Source of the DNA: Maricaulis sp965242785
GTDB taxonomy: Bacteria; Pseudomonadota; Alphaproteobacteria; Caulobacterales; Maricaulaceae
Assembly: GCA_965242785.1 (NCBI GenBank)
Contig: CBDETA010000004.1
Span: 558,001 to 622,000 of the forward strand
Direction of reading: 5' to 3'
Length of the DNA: 64,000 nucleotides
Notes under the pieces: generated by a model
The model's input: the letters and a program-made list of their open reading frames with translations, nothing else
Told to the model about the DNA's origin: nothing
Databases searched by the model: none
Translations under genes and position numbers: made by a program
In this document: positions 31,610 to 40,705 of the stretch, one piece after another
Layout: each line of letters begins with the position of its first letter
Numbering within the stretch: the stretch's first letter is position 1

Positions 31610-32444
31610 AATCGAGCGCCGCAGAGCGCCCCGCGTCATTGCCATTGCCAATCAGAAGGGCGGCGTTGGCAAGACGACCACTGCCATCAATCTCGGAACC
31701 GCCCTGGCGGCCATCAAACAGAAGGTCGCAATCATCGACCTGGACCCGCAGGGCAACGCCTCCACGGGCCTGGGTGTCCCACCCAATGCGCGCAAGCTGA
31801 CGGCCTATGATGTGCTGATCGAGGGCGATGCGCTGACTTCGGCCATGGTGCCCACTGTGGTGCCCGGGCTGAATATCGTGCCGTCGGACCAGCTTCTGTC
31901 CGGTGTCGAGCTGGAACTGGCGGATGATCAGCGGCGCTCCTACCGGCTCAAGCGCGCCATCGACAAGAGCCTGCAGGCGCTCGTCGGCGATGAGAAGGGT
32001 CTGGATTATGTCCTGATCGATTGTCCGCCCTCGCTGAATGTGCTGACCGTGAACGCCCTGACAGCTGCTGACTCCATCCTGGTGCCACTGCAGTGCGAAT
32101 TTTTTGCCCTGGAAGGCCTGTCGCAATTGCTGCGCACGGTCGACCGGGTGCGGGGCCATCTCAATTCGCGCCTGGATATCCAGGGCGTGGTGCTGACCAT
32201 GTATGACGGCCGCAATAATCTGTCGGCCGAAGTCGCTGCCGATGTGCGCGAGCATTTCGGCGACAAGGTCTACAAGACCGTGATTCCCCGCAATGTGCGG
32301 GTCTCCGAAGCGCCCTCGGTGGGCAAGCCGGTGCTGCTGTATGATCTCAATTGCACCGGTTCTCAGGCCTATATCGGCCTGGCCAAGGAAATCGTCCAGC
32401 AAGAGCGCAAACGCCGCCGTGAAGAGCAGGGTGAAGCTGCATGA
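31599..32444 (+). CDS. parA: Chromosome partitioning ATPase ParA
   Basis: A 281-residue Walker-type ATPase that pulls ParB-parS complexes toward the cell pole. It has the deviant Walker A AIANQKGGVGKTTTAINLG, Walker A' VAIIDLDPQGNAST, and Walker B YVLIDCPPSLNVLT. It lacks the extra N-terminal DNA-binding domain of plasmid type Ia ParAs, as expected for a chromosomal Soj-like protein. The GTG at 31599 lies inside the rsmG end, and parB overlaps its last codon (ATGA). Confidence 0.96.
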   Translation: MSDEIERRRAPRVIAIANQKGGVGKTTTAINLGTALAAIKQKVAIIDLDPQGNASTGLGVPPNARKLTAYDVLIEGDALTSAMVPTVVPGLNIVPSDQLLSGVELELADDQRRSYRLKRAIDKSLQALVGDEKGLDYVLIDCPPSLNVLTVNALTAADSILVPLQCEFFALEGLSQLLRTVDRVRGHLNSRLDIQGVVLTMYDGRNNLSAEVAADVREHFGDKVYKTVIPRNVRVSEAPSVGKPVLLYDLNCTGSQAYIGLAKEIVQQERKRRREEQGEAA

Positions 32445-33373
32445 GTGCCACTGAAAAGAACCGCCGCCTGGGCCGGGGCCTGTCGGCCCTGCTGGGGGAA
32501 TCGGAAACCGAGGGCTATTCCGCGCCGGCCCCGGACGCGGGCGAGAGCGAGGCCCGGGCGCCGCGCCGTGACGGCGTGCGCATGATCCCGATCGAGCTGA
32601 TCAGCCCCAATCCGGACCAGCCGCGCAAGACCATGACCGAAGGCGAGCTGGATGCGCTGGCCGAATCGATCGCCGACAAGGGCATTGTCCAGCCCATCCT
32701 GGTGCGTCCGATGGGCGAGAGCGGCGAAGCCTACCAGATCGTCGCCGGTGAACGCCGTTGGCGTGCGGCCCAACGGGCCCGCTTGCACGAGGTTCCGGCG
32801 CTGGTGCGCGAGCTGACGGACCGCGAAACGCTGGAAATCGGCATTGTCGAGAACGTCCAGCGGGCCGATCTCAACCCGGTGGAAGAGGCCCAGGCCTACA
32901 AACAGCTGATCGAGCGCTTTGGCCATACCCAGGAAGATGTGGCGCATGCGGTCTCCAAGAGCCGCAGCCATGTCGCCAACATGGTCCGCCTGCTGGCCCT
33001 GCCGGATGGTGTCCTGACATATCTTGCCAAGGGTGATCTGTCGGCCGGTCATGCACGGGCGATTGCTTCGGCTCCGGACCCGGTCGCGCTGGCCGAACTG
33101 ATTGTCCAAAAAGGGCTTTCTGTTCGCGAAGCCGAAAAGCTGGCGCGCGAGGTCCAGAGCGGGAAAGCACCGGAAGCCAAGTCCGCAGCCGCACGCGACA
33201 GTGCTGACAAGGATGCTGACACGCGGGCGCTGGAGGCCGATATCACGGCCCGTCTAGGACTCAGCGTGGACATCAAGCACAGCGCCAAGGGCGGCGAGAT
33301 CCGGGTCCAGTACAAGACGCTGGAACAGCTGGACGATGTCTGCCGGCGCCTGAGTGGCCAGTCGGGCCGTTAG
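32441..33373 (+). CDS. parB: Chromosome partitioning protein ParB
   Basis: A CTP-dependent DNA clamp that loads at parS. The 310 residues begin with the ParA-contact region RRLGRGLSALLG. They contain the CTP-binding motifs IVAGERRWRAAQRA and VENVQRADLNPVEEAQAY, then the HTH VAHAVSKSRSHVANMVRLL, a lysine/alanine-rich linker and the C-terminal dimer domain. All parts are complete. It is coupled to parA by a four-base overlap, and its stop overlaps the convergent holA stop by four bases. Confidence 0.96.
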   Translation: MSATEKNRRLGRGLSALLGESETEGYSAPAPDAGESEARAPRRDGVRMIPIELISPNPDQPRKTMTEGELDALAESIADKGIVQPILVRPMGESGEAYQIVAGERRWRAAQRARLHEVPALVRELTDRETLEIGIVENVQRADLNPVEEAQAYKQLIERFGHTQEDVAHAVSKSRSHVANMVRLLALPDGVLTYLAKGDLSAGHARAIASAPDPVALAELIVQKGLSVREAEKLAREVQSGKAPEAKSAAARDSADKDADTRALEADITARLGLSVDIKHSAKGGEIRVQYKTLEQLDDVCRRLSGQSGR

Positions 33374-34425
33374 CGACGGGCCGTCTGGGCTGCGCCCCGG
33401 GCCAGCCTCAGCAGCAATTCACTGACCAGGCTTTCAGCCGGACTGCCGGAGCGCTTGACCTGACGCTCGGCATCGAAGGCCAGCTCTCGGGCCAGCTCGA
33501 GGCGGCGGCCGCTCCAGATTGACAGCTGCCGCTTGAAGGCATCTGCCGCGGGTCCGTAGCGTGGCGCGCCGGAGCGGGCCATGGCGGCATCGCCGCCACC
33601 GGCGGCCTGCACGGACCCGATCTGGTCAAGCCGACGCTGCAGTCCGCGCAGGATCGCGACCGGGTTGCCGCCGGCACTGACCGAGCGGACATAGGCCTTG
33701 TCGGCTTCGGCGAGATTTCCCAGCAGCGCTGGTTCGATGACGGCATCGAGCTGGGCCTCGCCCTGGTCGGCAGCGATCGCCTCGATATCCTCCAGCGTGA
33801 CCAGATTGTCGTCGGGCGCACGCTGGCCGGAGAGACCCTTGTAGAGAATCAGCTTCTCGATCTCGCCACGGGCCAGAGCCCGGTCGCCTTCGAGCCGCGG
33901 CAGCCAGGCAACACGCGCTTCGCGGGCAAGTTCCAAGTTTTCGGCTTTGAGTAGGTCTTCAGCGAGCGTTCCGAGTGATTGGGCGTTGTCGGCATAACAC
34001 GCTATAGATAAAGCGTTTTTTGCCGGTTCAAAGGTTTTGCGAAGCTTCCCTCGCGGCGTTAGATCGCCGGACTCGACCACCAGCACGGTTTGCGGCGCCA
34101 CAGAGCCGTCTTCCAGCGCCGAAATCAGCTCGACAATCGGGCCGGCGCCGGTCTCGCCGGAGAGACGGACGCGCACCAGGCGCTGACCACCGGTCAGAGA
34201 CATCGCGACCATGGCATCGGCGAGGGCCGCCGGGTCGGACTTCAGGTCTTCCTCGGTGAGCTGGGTGAGCGCGAACGGGTCGTCGGGATTTTCCAGGATC
34301 GCCTTGACCAGGGTGGTGGCGCGTTCATGCGCGAGACCCCGGTCGGGGCCGTAGATCAGATACGCCTTGATGGCTGGGTCAGGCCTCGAGACCCGGGCAT
34401 CTGCATCGCGCGGCTGGACCTTCAC
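33370..34425 (-). CDS. holA: DNA polymerase III subunit delta
   Basis: The clamp-loader subunit that opens the beta clamp. The 351 residues show the HolA pattern: AYLIYGPDRGLAHERATTLV, a degenerate nucleotide-binding N-domain, SLTGGQRLVRVRLSG, LEGDRALARGEIEKLILY and the C-terminal helical collar with SAGGNPVAILRGLQRRLDQI. No functional P-loop is expected or seen. Its start overlaps lptE by four bases (ATGA), placing it last in the DUF3576-leuS-lptE-holA operon. Confidence 0.92.
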   Translation of the reverse strand: MKVQPRDADARVSRPDPAIKAYLIYGPDRGLAHERATTLVKAILENPDDPFALTQLTEEDLKSDPAALADAMVAMSLTGGQRLVRVRLSGETGAGPIVELISALEDGSVAPQTVLVVESGDLTPRGKLRKTFEPAKNALSIACYADNAQSLGTLAEDLLKAENLELAREARVAWLPRLEGDRALARGEIEKLILYKGLSGQRAPDDNLVTLEDIEAIAADQGEAQLDAVIEPALLGNLAEADKAYVRSVSAGGNPVAILRGLQRRLDQIGSVQAAGGGDAAMARSGAPRYGPAADAFKRQLSIWSGRRLELARELAFDAERQVKRSGSPAESLVSELLLRLARGAAQTARR

Positions 34426-34919
34426 GAAGCATCCAGCTGGCTGAAGGCGCGAACAAGATGCGCGGTCAGCCGATCAGCGGCCATGCGCGCCGCGCGCTCC
34501 TCGGCATCCTGCTCGGAAGCGAGGGAGGCATAGGGCGAGGAAGACAGGTCGTAGGAAGCCTGGCCTGTTACCTGACCGGAGACGATCGCCGCGCCGGATT
34601 CATCAACCACATCGTAATCGACCGTCACGGCGATCTGGAAGCGCTGTACAATGGCATCGGCCCCGATACCCAGTCCGATGCTGGAAAGGTCGGTTTCAGT
34701 GCGCAGCGTGTAAGGTCCGGCGGCATGACGGGACCCCATCGCGTCCAGCAGAGCCTCCTGGAGCAGGAAGTCGATGCGCTCTTCACCGGTCTCGACACGG
34801 ATGTCTGACAGGCCGGTCGCAGCGCCGCCGGCGCCGTACATCGGTGTGAAGCCGCAGGCGCCCAGCGCCAGGGTGGCGGAAAGCACCAGGCCAATCAGCA
34901 AGTTACGGCGCACACGCAT
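34422..34919 (-). CDS. lptE: LPS-assembly lipoprotein LptE
   Basis: The outer-membrane lipoprotein plug of LptD. The 165 residues start with a lipoprotein signal whose lipobox is LGACGF, followed by the family's TPMYG. The rest alternates strands and a helix, with QRFQIAVTVDYDVVDESG and the terminal RMAADRLTAHLVRAFSQL. The leuS-lptE-holA order is the standard alphaproteobacterial arrangement, which supports the call for a family weakly conserved in sequence. Confidence 0.88.
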   Translation of the reverse strand: MRVRRNLLIGLVLSATLALGACGFTPMYGAGGAATGLSDIRVETGEERIDFLLQEALLDAMGSRHAAGPYTLRTETDLSSIGLGIGADAIVQRFQIAVTVDYDVVDESGAAIVSGQVTGQASYDLSSSPYASLASEQDAEERAARMAADRLTAHLVRAFSQLDAS

Positions 34920-34924
34920 CAGGA

Positions 34925-37522
34925 CTATCCCACGACGATGTTGACGATCCGGTTCGGGACCACGATCACTTTGCGCACTGTAAGCCCTTCTGTGGCGCGC
35001 ACCACCCCGTCATGCGACAGGGCGAGCTCTTTTACCGCGTCCTCGGCCAGCCCCTTGGCGACCGTGATCTCGGCGCGGCGCTTGCCATTGACCTGGATGG
35101 GCATGGTGACACTGTCGTCGACCAGCAGGGCCGGATCGGCCTCGGGCCAGGGCGCGTCGATAACGAGGCCTTCACCGCCCAAGGCCTCCCAGCACTCTTC
35201 TGACAGGTGCGGGATGAAGGGCGCGATGACCCGGACCAGAATGCCCAGGGCCTCGGCCTTGGCAGCGATCCCGGTGGCATCGGCGGGCTCGTATTTGCGC
35301 AGCACATTGACCAGATCATGAACCTGGGCGACGGCAGAGTTGAAGCGGAAACCCTCGATCGCGTCGGTGACCTGGTGCAGCGCCTTGTGGGCTGACCGGC
35401 GCACATCCAGCGCATCGCCGGTCGCGTCGGCCGCCACGGTCATCGGTCCAGGCGCGCCTTCCGGCAGGGAGGTTACGGTCGTCCACAGCCGCTGAATGAA
35501 GCGCCAGACGCCTTCCACACCGCTGTCGGTGTATTCCACATCGCGCTCGGGCGGGCTGTCGGAAAGCACGAACCAGCGGGCGGCATCGGCCCCATAGCTT
35601 TCGATGAAGGCGTCCAGATCGACGACATTCTTCTTCGACTTGGACATTTTCTCGATGGCACCGATCTTCACCGGCTTGCCGGTGGCGATCTCGACCGTCT
35701 GCCCGTCGCGGCGCTCGACCTCGTCGGGCAACAGCCACTTGCCTTCGGAGGACTTGTAGGTCTCGTGCGTGACCATGCCCTGGGTGAACAGGCCGGCGAA
35801 GGGTTCGCCGGAAGCCATGTTCATCAGGCCGCTGTCATTGAGCGCCCGGGTGAAGAAGCGGGCATAGAGCAAGTGCAGGATGGCGTGCTCGACGCCGCCG
35901 ACATACTGGTCGACCGGAAGCCAGTGTTCCGCATCGGTCGCCACGAAGGGCTCGGTCTCGGACCAGGGCGAAGCAAAGCGCAGGAAGTACCAGGACGAGC
36001 AGACAAAGGTGTCCAGCGTATCGGTCTCGCGCCGCGCCGGCTTGCCGCACTTGGGACAGTCTGTGTTCTTCCAGGCCGGATGCCGCTCGAGCGGATTGCT
36101 GGGATGATCAAAGGTGACATCGTCCGGCAGTTTCACCGGCAGCTGGTCCTCGGGCACGCCGACAACACCGCAATCGCCGCAATGGACAACCGGGATCGGA
36201 CAGCCCCAATAACGCTGCCGCGAGACCAGCCAGTCACGCAGGCGATAGCTGGTTGCGCCCTTGCCGAGATCCTTCTTTTCCAGCTCCTGGATGACACGCT
36301 CGATGGCATCGGTGGTGGAAAGCCCGTCCAGGAAGCGCGAATTGTAGATTGTTCCCGGACCGGTATAGGCCTCGTCCTCGATGACGTGATCCTCGGCGGA
36401 GACGTTCGGTGGCAGCACCACCGGGGTCACCGGCAGATCGTACTTGCGGGCGAAATCCAGGTCGCGCTGGTCGCCGGCCGGCGAGCCGAAAATAGCGCCG
36501 GTACCATAGCCCGAAAGCACGAAATTGGCTGTCCAGACCGGGATTTCCCAATTGGGATCAAGCGGGTGTCTGACCTTGATGCCCAGATCAACACCGCGCT
36601 TGGGCGCTTTCTCGATCTCTTCCTCGGATGTTCCCATGCGGGCACAGTCACGCATGAAGCGATCGATTTCCGGATCGTCCTCGGCCAGGGCCTTGACGAT
36701 CGGATGATCCGGAGCGAGGGCCAGGAAGCTGGCACCGAAGAGCGTGTCCGGACGGGTGGTGAAGACATTGATGGTCTTGCCGAAACGGGCTGCCAGATCC
36801 GGATCCAGCAGCGGCCAGCGCACCTCTGCGCCGCGCGAGCGGCCGATCCAGTTGGCCTGCATGGTGCGGACCTTGTCGGGCCAGCGATCCAGCGTCTCGA
36901 TGCCGTCGATCAGCTCGTCGGCATACTGGGTGATCTTGAAGAACCACTGATCCAGCTCGCGCTGGACAACCAGGGCGCCGGAGCGCCAGCCACGGCCATC
37001 GATGACCTGTTCATTGGCCAGCACGGTCTGGTCGACCGGGTCCCAATTGACCTTGGCGGTCTTGCGATAGACCAGGCCGCGTTCCAGCAGTTTCAGGAAG
37101 ATCGCCTGCTGGTGACGGTAATAGGCCGGATCGCAGGTCGCGATCTCGCGGCTCCAGTCCAGCGCCAGGCCCAGGCGCTGCAGCTGGGCGCGCATGACCT
37201 TGATATTGTCATAGGTCCAGGCCCCGGGATGCACACCGCGATCGCGCGCTGCATTCTCGGCCGGCAGGCCGAACGCATCCCAGCCCATCGGGTGCAGGAC
37301 ATCAAAGCCGCGGGCGCGCTTGTAGCGGGCCACGACATCACCCATCGTGTAATTGCGCGAATGGCCGACATGGATGCGCCCCGACGGATAGGGAAACATC
37401 TCAAGCACATAGTATTTCGGCTTGCCGTTCTGTGCCTGGGGGCCTTCGGCCTTGAATGCATCACGCTCCGCCCAGGCCGATTGCCATTTGGGTTCGGCCT
37501 CGCGGGGATTGTATCGGCTCAT
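34925..37522 (-). CDS. leuS: Leucyl-tRNA synthetase
   Basis: Class I synthetase charging tRNA-Leu. The 865 residues contain the HIGH-type motif in PSGRIHVGHSRNYTMGD, the CP1 editing domain with FTTRPDTLFGASFLALAPDHP (in order), the WGCPIPVVHCGDCG insertion and the KMSKS loop in IEKMSKSKKNVVD. The C-terminal anticodon-binding region ends VRKVIVVPNRIVNIVVG. Length is typical. It is 32 bases after the DUF3576 gene and 5 bases before lptE. Confidence 0.97.
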   Translation of the reverse strand: MSRYNPREAEPKWQSAWAERDAFKAEGPQAQNGKPKYYVLEMFPYPSGRIHVGHSRNYTMGDVVARYKRARGFDVLHPMGWDAFGLPAENAARDRGVHPGAWTYDNIKVMRAQLQRLGLALDWSREIATCDPAYYRHQQAIFLKLLERGLVYRKTAKVNWDPVDQTVLANEQVIDGRGWRSGALVVQRELDQWFFKITQYADELIDGIETLDRWPDKVRTMQANWIGRSRGAEVRWPLLDPDLAARFGKTINVFTTRPDTLFGASFLALAPDHPIVKALAEDDPEIDRFMRDCARMGTSEEEIEKAPKRGVDLGIKVRHPLDPNWEIPVWTANFVLSGYGTGAIFGSPAGDQRDLDFARKYDLPVTPVVLPPNVSAEDHVIEDEAYTGPGTIYNSRFLDGLSTTDAIERVIQELEKKDLGKGATSYRLRDWLVSRQRYWGCPIPVVHCGDCGVVGVPEDQLPVKLPDDVTFDHPSNPLERHPAWKNTDCPKCGKPARRETDTLDTFVCSSWYFLRFASPWSETEPFVATDAEHWLPVDQYVGGVEHAILHLLYARFFTRALNDSGLMNMASGEPFAGLFTQGMVTHETYKSSEGKWLLPDEVERRDGQTVEIATGKPVKIGAIEKMSKSKKNVVDLDAFIESYGADAARWFVLSDSPPERDVEYTDSGVEGVWRFIQRLWTTVTSLPEGAPGPMTVAADATGDALDVRRSAHKALHQVTDAIEGFRFNSAVAQVHDLVNVLRKYEPADATGIAAKAEALGILVRVIAPFIPHLSEECWEALGGEGLVIDAPWPEADPALLVDDSVTMPIQVNGKRRAEITVAKGLAEDAVKELALSHDGVVRATEGLTVRKVIVVPNRIVNIVVG

Positions 37523-37554
37523 TGTCCAGTCTCGCTGCGATGACAGCGCCCGGC

Positions 37555-38052
37555 CTAGTCGTCCAGCTGGGAAATCCGCAGCTGGCGAGCCCGGGTCAGG
37601 ATCGCATTTTCGATTTCAACGGCGGTTTGCGGATTGGTCTGGGCGTCGGCCCAGCTGCCCTGATCGTCGCGCACCTGGCGGAAGACACTGACGGCAAGGG
37701 CGTCAGCGCGAAGCCGCGTGTCGAGGATGTAGACCGTCAGCTTGAAGCGCTCGGTCGGCATCTGCGGATTGGCATACCAGTCGGTGATGATGACACCGCC
37801 GAACGGGTCGACTTCCGACAACGGCATGAAGGAGATCGTGTCCAGGCTGGCGCGCCACAGGAAGCTGTTGACGCCAATGCCCTCAACCTCGGTATAGCGG
37901 CGATTGCTGGCCAACGGGTTCGGGATCGACGGCAGACGCAGCCCCGACCGTTGTTCGGAACCGGAGTCGCGGGACGCATCGTTCGACGCGCAGGCCGGCA
38001 TGATCAGGATGGCTGCGGAGAGAAGAACTCCAAGAATCCGACGGTCGGGCAT
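37555..38052 (-). CDS. DUF3576 family lipoprotein
   Basis: A 165-residue protein with a lipoprotein signal (LGVLLSAAILIMPACAS; lipobox at PAC) and the family body: GIGVNSFLWRASLDTISFMPLSEVDPFGGVIITDWY and FKLTVYILDTRLRADALAVSVFRQ (both quoted in order). DUF3576 proteins are alphaproteobacterial envelope proteins of unknown function, usually upstream of leuS as here. GGAG precedes the ATG. Confidence 0.88.
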   Translation of the reverse strand: MPDRRILGVLLSAAILIMPACASNDASRDSGSEQRSGLRLPSIPNPLASNRRYTEVEGIGVNSFLWRASLDTISFMPLSEVDPFGGVIITDWYANPQMPTERFKLTVYILDTRLRADALAVSVFRQVRDDQGSWADAQTNPQTAVEIENAILTRARQLRISQLDD

Positions 38053-38317
38053 AAGCCGAGACTCCTTCGAAACAGACTGCGGTTACACGCTGGAAAACCG
38101 TGAAGCGCGGATGCGCTTCTTGTTTGAACGGGTTGTATAGCACGCGATGACTGACACGCCAGCGTCGAAAGGCAGACTGATTAACCGTGGCAAGTCTGCA
38201 ACATGTCCTCGCGAAGACGTGAACCGACACGATCAGACGCTTGACCCGCCCCTCGCCATCAACTCCTTTAAGGCGCGACGTCCGGGGGGACGGGGCCGAT
38301 CGGCGGGACCGCAAGCT

Positions 38318-39541
38318 ATGAAGCGGACATCAAGCGCGATATTCATCGCAGCTCTGTCCGGAGCCATTGCGGGCCCGCCGGCATTCCTTTCAAGCCAGGC
38401 TTTTGCAGATGATGACGCCTTCGGTGTGCCGGAAGCGCGATTGTCTTTCGACGCCGGCGCGGTGCTGGGCGCGGGCGACAGCGACACCGAGCTGCTGTTC
38501 GATCTGGAGGGCGATTTTTCCCTAGAGACCTTCACCCAGTCTGGCCGGCGTTACGGCCTGGTGATTGGCGGACGGATCCAGCGGGACCGCGGTACACGCC
38601 CGTTCGACGGGCTGGCCGGCCAGTGCCCACCCGGACTGGGTGATTGTGCCAGCCTGGAAGGTCCGGTCAGTGGACTTCGCACCCACGGTACCCCCGGGGG
38701 GGCCGGCACTCGGGCCGAGCTGGCTGCGGCCTATGTCTTCTATGATACCGGCTGGGGAGAAATCCGGCTGGGGCGCGGCGATGGCGCGGCCCGCCTGGAC
38801 CCCGTCTCCGGCCCGACCGCCTTTCGGTTGACCCGGGCGGATGGCGCCCGTGTTGCAACCCGAGGCGTTGCCGGCGCCGATACCGCCAATCACAGCTCCT
38901 CGCAGGATGCCAAGCTGGTCTTTCGCTCGATTGCGCTGGGACAGGAAGTCAGTGTCGGCACACTGCGTGCCTCGGTGTCCTGGACCCCGTCGGTGCGACA
39001 TTGCGGTGTTGACGCCTGCGCAAGGGAGTATGGTCCGGCCGGATTGGTGTCCCCTGTGTCTGATGATGTCCTGGAACTGGGTGTGCACTACGCCATTCGC
39101 CGCGGCGATCACATCCTTGATGTGTCGGCCAGCTTCAGCGATGGCGAGGATGCGACCGGCCGCGCGGGGTTTGAAGGACTGCAGACCCGAACCTTGGGCC
39201 TGCGCTGGGAACATGGCGCCTGGTCAGCCGGCGGCCGCTATCTGAGTTCCAACAATGGCTTGTCAGTCGATGCCGGATATTCGGCCTGGTCGGCGTCGGG
39301 GGGGTATGAAACCGGTCCCTGGTTGTTAACCCTGGAATATGCCGGCTTTAACGATTCCGCGCTGCATGTATCCGGCGAAACCTGGCAATTGGGTGGATCG
39401 CGCCTGATCGGAGAGCGCTGGATTGCCGGGCTGGGCCTGCAATCCGCGTCGCGATCCGAGCCCGCACGGACCATGACAGGGCGGCGCCAGGTAGAGCGTG
39501 ACAGCGTTAACGTCTTTGCCGAGCTCGGCTGGCAGTTTTGA
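38318..39541 (+). CDS. Porin-like outer-membrane beta-barrel protein
   Basis: A 407-residue protein with a signal peptide (IFIAALSGAIAGPPAFL... SSQAFA). The mature chain of alternating amphipathic strands contains VFYDTGWGEIRLGRGDGAARL and GGRYLSSNNGLSVDAGYSAW (in order), and it ends in the terminal phenylalanine (LGWQF) expected of a BAM substrate. The pattern fits Gram-negative general porins (Porin_4 type). Four cysteines, in two CxPPGLGDC/CGVDAC-like pairs, are unusual for a porin. The ATG at 38318 gives a normal signal peptide; the long open frame upstream is unlikely. Confidence 0.8.
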   Translation: MKRTSSAIFIAALSGAIAGPPAFLSSQAFADDDAFGVPEARLSFDAGAVLGAGDSDTELLFDLEGDFSLETFTQSGRRYGLVIGGRIQRDRGTRPFDGLAGQCPPGLGDCASLEGPVSGLRTHGTPGGAGTRAELAAAYVFYDTGWGEIRLGRGDGAARLDPVSGPTAFRLTRADGARVATRGVAGADTANHSSSQDAKLVFRSIALGQEVSVGTLRASVSWTPSVRHCGVDACAREYGPAGLVSPVSDDVLELGVHYAIRRGDHILDVSASFSDGEDATGRAGFEGLQTRTLGLRWEHGAWSAGGRYLSSNNGLSVDAGYSAWSASGGYETGPWLLTLEYAGFNDSALHVSGETWQLGGSRLIGERWIAGLGLQSASRSEPARTMTGRRQVERDSVNVFAELGWQF

Positions 39542-39644
39542 CAATTCCGCCACAGGTCTGGTGATTCTGTATGCACCGCGGCAAAATCCGCTTGGGGTCC
39601 TTTGCTACCTTACGATACAAATGAGGTGTGTGAGGGAGATGACC

Positions 39645-40097
39645 ATGTGTCGGCGGAGCCAACCGTTTGACATCGTTGGACGCAGTGCTTCCGTTGCCAT
39701 TCTGGCGACGGCCTTTTGCCTGTGTGCGCCTGCAGCCCTGGCTCAGGACGCGAACGTCCAGGACAGCGTGACGGCCGAGACCGAAACGCCGTGGTATGAG
39801 GCCTTTACCCTCTCCCTCAATGAAGCGCCGAATTCCGCGCTCAATGGCATGGAAACCTATGACTGGGAGTCGCCCGGCGGCCGCTGGGGGATTACGCTGG
39901 GTATCCAGGACCGTTCGGCCTCGCGCTTTGCGACCGAGGATGTCAGCGCCGGTGCCTTCGTCAATCTGGGTGATCGTTTTCGCCTGGGTGGTGAGCTGCG
40001 CTTCACCTCGCCGGACAGCGAGTTCTTCAATCTCCGCGAAACCGAAGCCGATCGCCGCGAGCCTGAAGTCAAATTCGAGTCGGCCCTGCGCTTCTAG
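39645..40097 (+). CDS. ntrZ: NtrZ-family periplasmic protein
   Basis: A 150-residue exported protein (signal SASVAILATAFCLCAPAALA). The mature part contains LNEAPNSALNGMETYDWESP, RWGITLGIQDR, DVSAGAFVNLGDRFRLGGELRF and ends VKFESALRF. This matches my recollection of Caulobacter NtrZ, which acts in the periplasm to restrain the NtrY sensor kinase. The call is from memory, not a search. No ntrYX genes are in the window. GAGGGAG lies six bases before the ATG at 39645. Its stop shares CTAG with the convergent ThiE/TenI gene. Confidence 0.65.
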   Translation: MCRRSQPFDIVGRSASVAILATAFCLCAPAALAQDANVQDSVTAETETPWYEAFTLSLNEAPNSALNGMETYDWESPGGRWGITLGIQDRSASRFATEDVSAGAFVNLGDRFRLGGELRFTSPDSEFFNLRETEADRREPEVKFESALRF

Positions 40098-40705
40098 AGC
40101 GCCCCGACACAGGCAATTCCCGCAAATCCAAGCGTTTCCAATCGCCTTGCCGTTCGCGAATTGATGCCGCCGAGCGCAAAAACCGGAATGCTGGTGTGCT
40201 GGGCCAGACGGGCTGCCGGAAACAGTCCGAGCGGTCTGCCGGCGCTGGGGCTGGCGCTCGGGAAAACCGGGGACAGCAGGGCCGCATCCATGCCGGCCTG
40301 AGCGGCGCGGTGCAGCGCCCGACCCGAATGGGCCGCGGACGTGAACAGACTCACATCACCGCGTCCGCGCCGCGCGGCTGCCTCTGCCAGGCTGCGCTCG
40401 GGCCAGTGCACGCCGTCGGCACCGGAACGGGCGGCCAGATCCGCATCATTGCCAATCAGGAAAACCAGGCTGCGCTCGCGGCAGATATCGGCCAAGGCAT
40501 GGGCCACATTCTCGCGGTCGGCGGCGCCGAAATGGCGGTAAATCAGCCCGCTGCCCGCGGGCAGCCGGCGTGCCAGGACGAGGGGGTCCGGCGTGCGGTG
40601 CGGGTCGGTCAGCGCCCACAGCACGGGCAATGACGAGGCGCTTGCACCGCGCACCCGCGCCGCCCGGCTTGCCATTGTGGCTGCAGCGTCATAAGGCGGC
40701 GTCAT
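40094..40705 (-). CDS. Thiamine phosphate synthase / TenI family protein
   Basis: A 203-residue TIM-barrel protein. Seen: LWALTDPHRTPDPL, IYRHFGAADRENVAHAL, GADGVHWPERSLAEA, FTSAAHSGRALHRAAQAGMD and IPVFALGGINSRTARRL. The ThiE/TenI fold is clear, but the pyrophosphate-site residues are hard to confirm, so it could be ThiE, the aminopyrimidine aromatase TenI or a divergent relative. No other thiamine genes are adjacent. The ATG at 40705 shares CATG with the divergent YggS gene; a start at 40675 (MASRAARV) would separate them. Confidence 0.75.
   Translation of the reverse strand: MTPPYDAAATMASRAARVRGASASSLPVLWALTDPHRTPDPLVLARRLPAGSGLIYRHFGAADRENVAHALADICRERSLVFLIGNDADLAARSGADGVHWPERSLAEAAARRGRGDVSLFTSAAHSGRALHRAAQAGMDAALLSPVFPSASPSAGRPLGLFPAARLAQHTSIPVFALGGINSRTARRLETLGFAGIACVGAL

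Noticed and set aside
38147..38317. 57-codon N-terminal extension of the porin gene
   Set aside because: A start at 38318 gives a normal signal peptide. The extension is basic and would bury the signal sequence.
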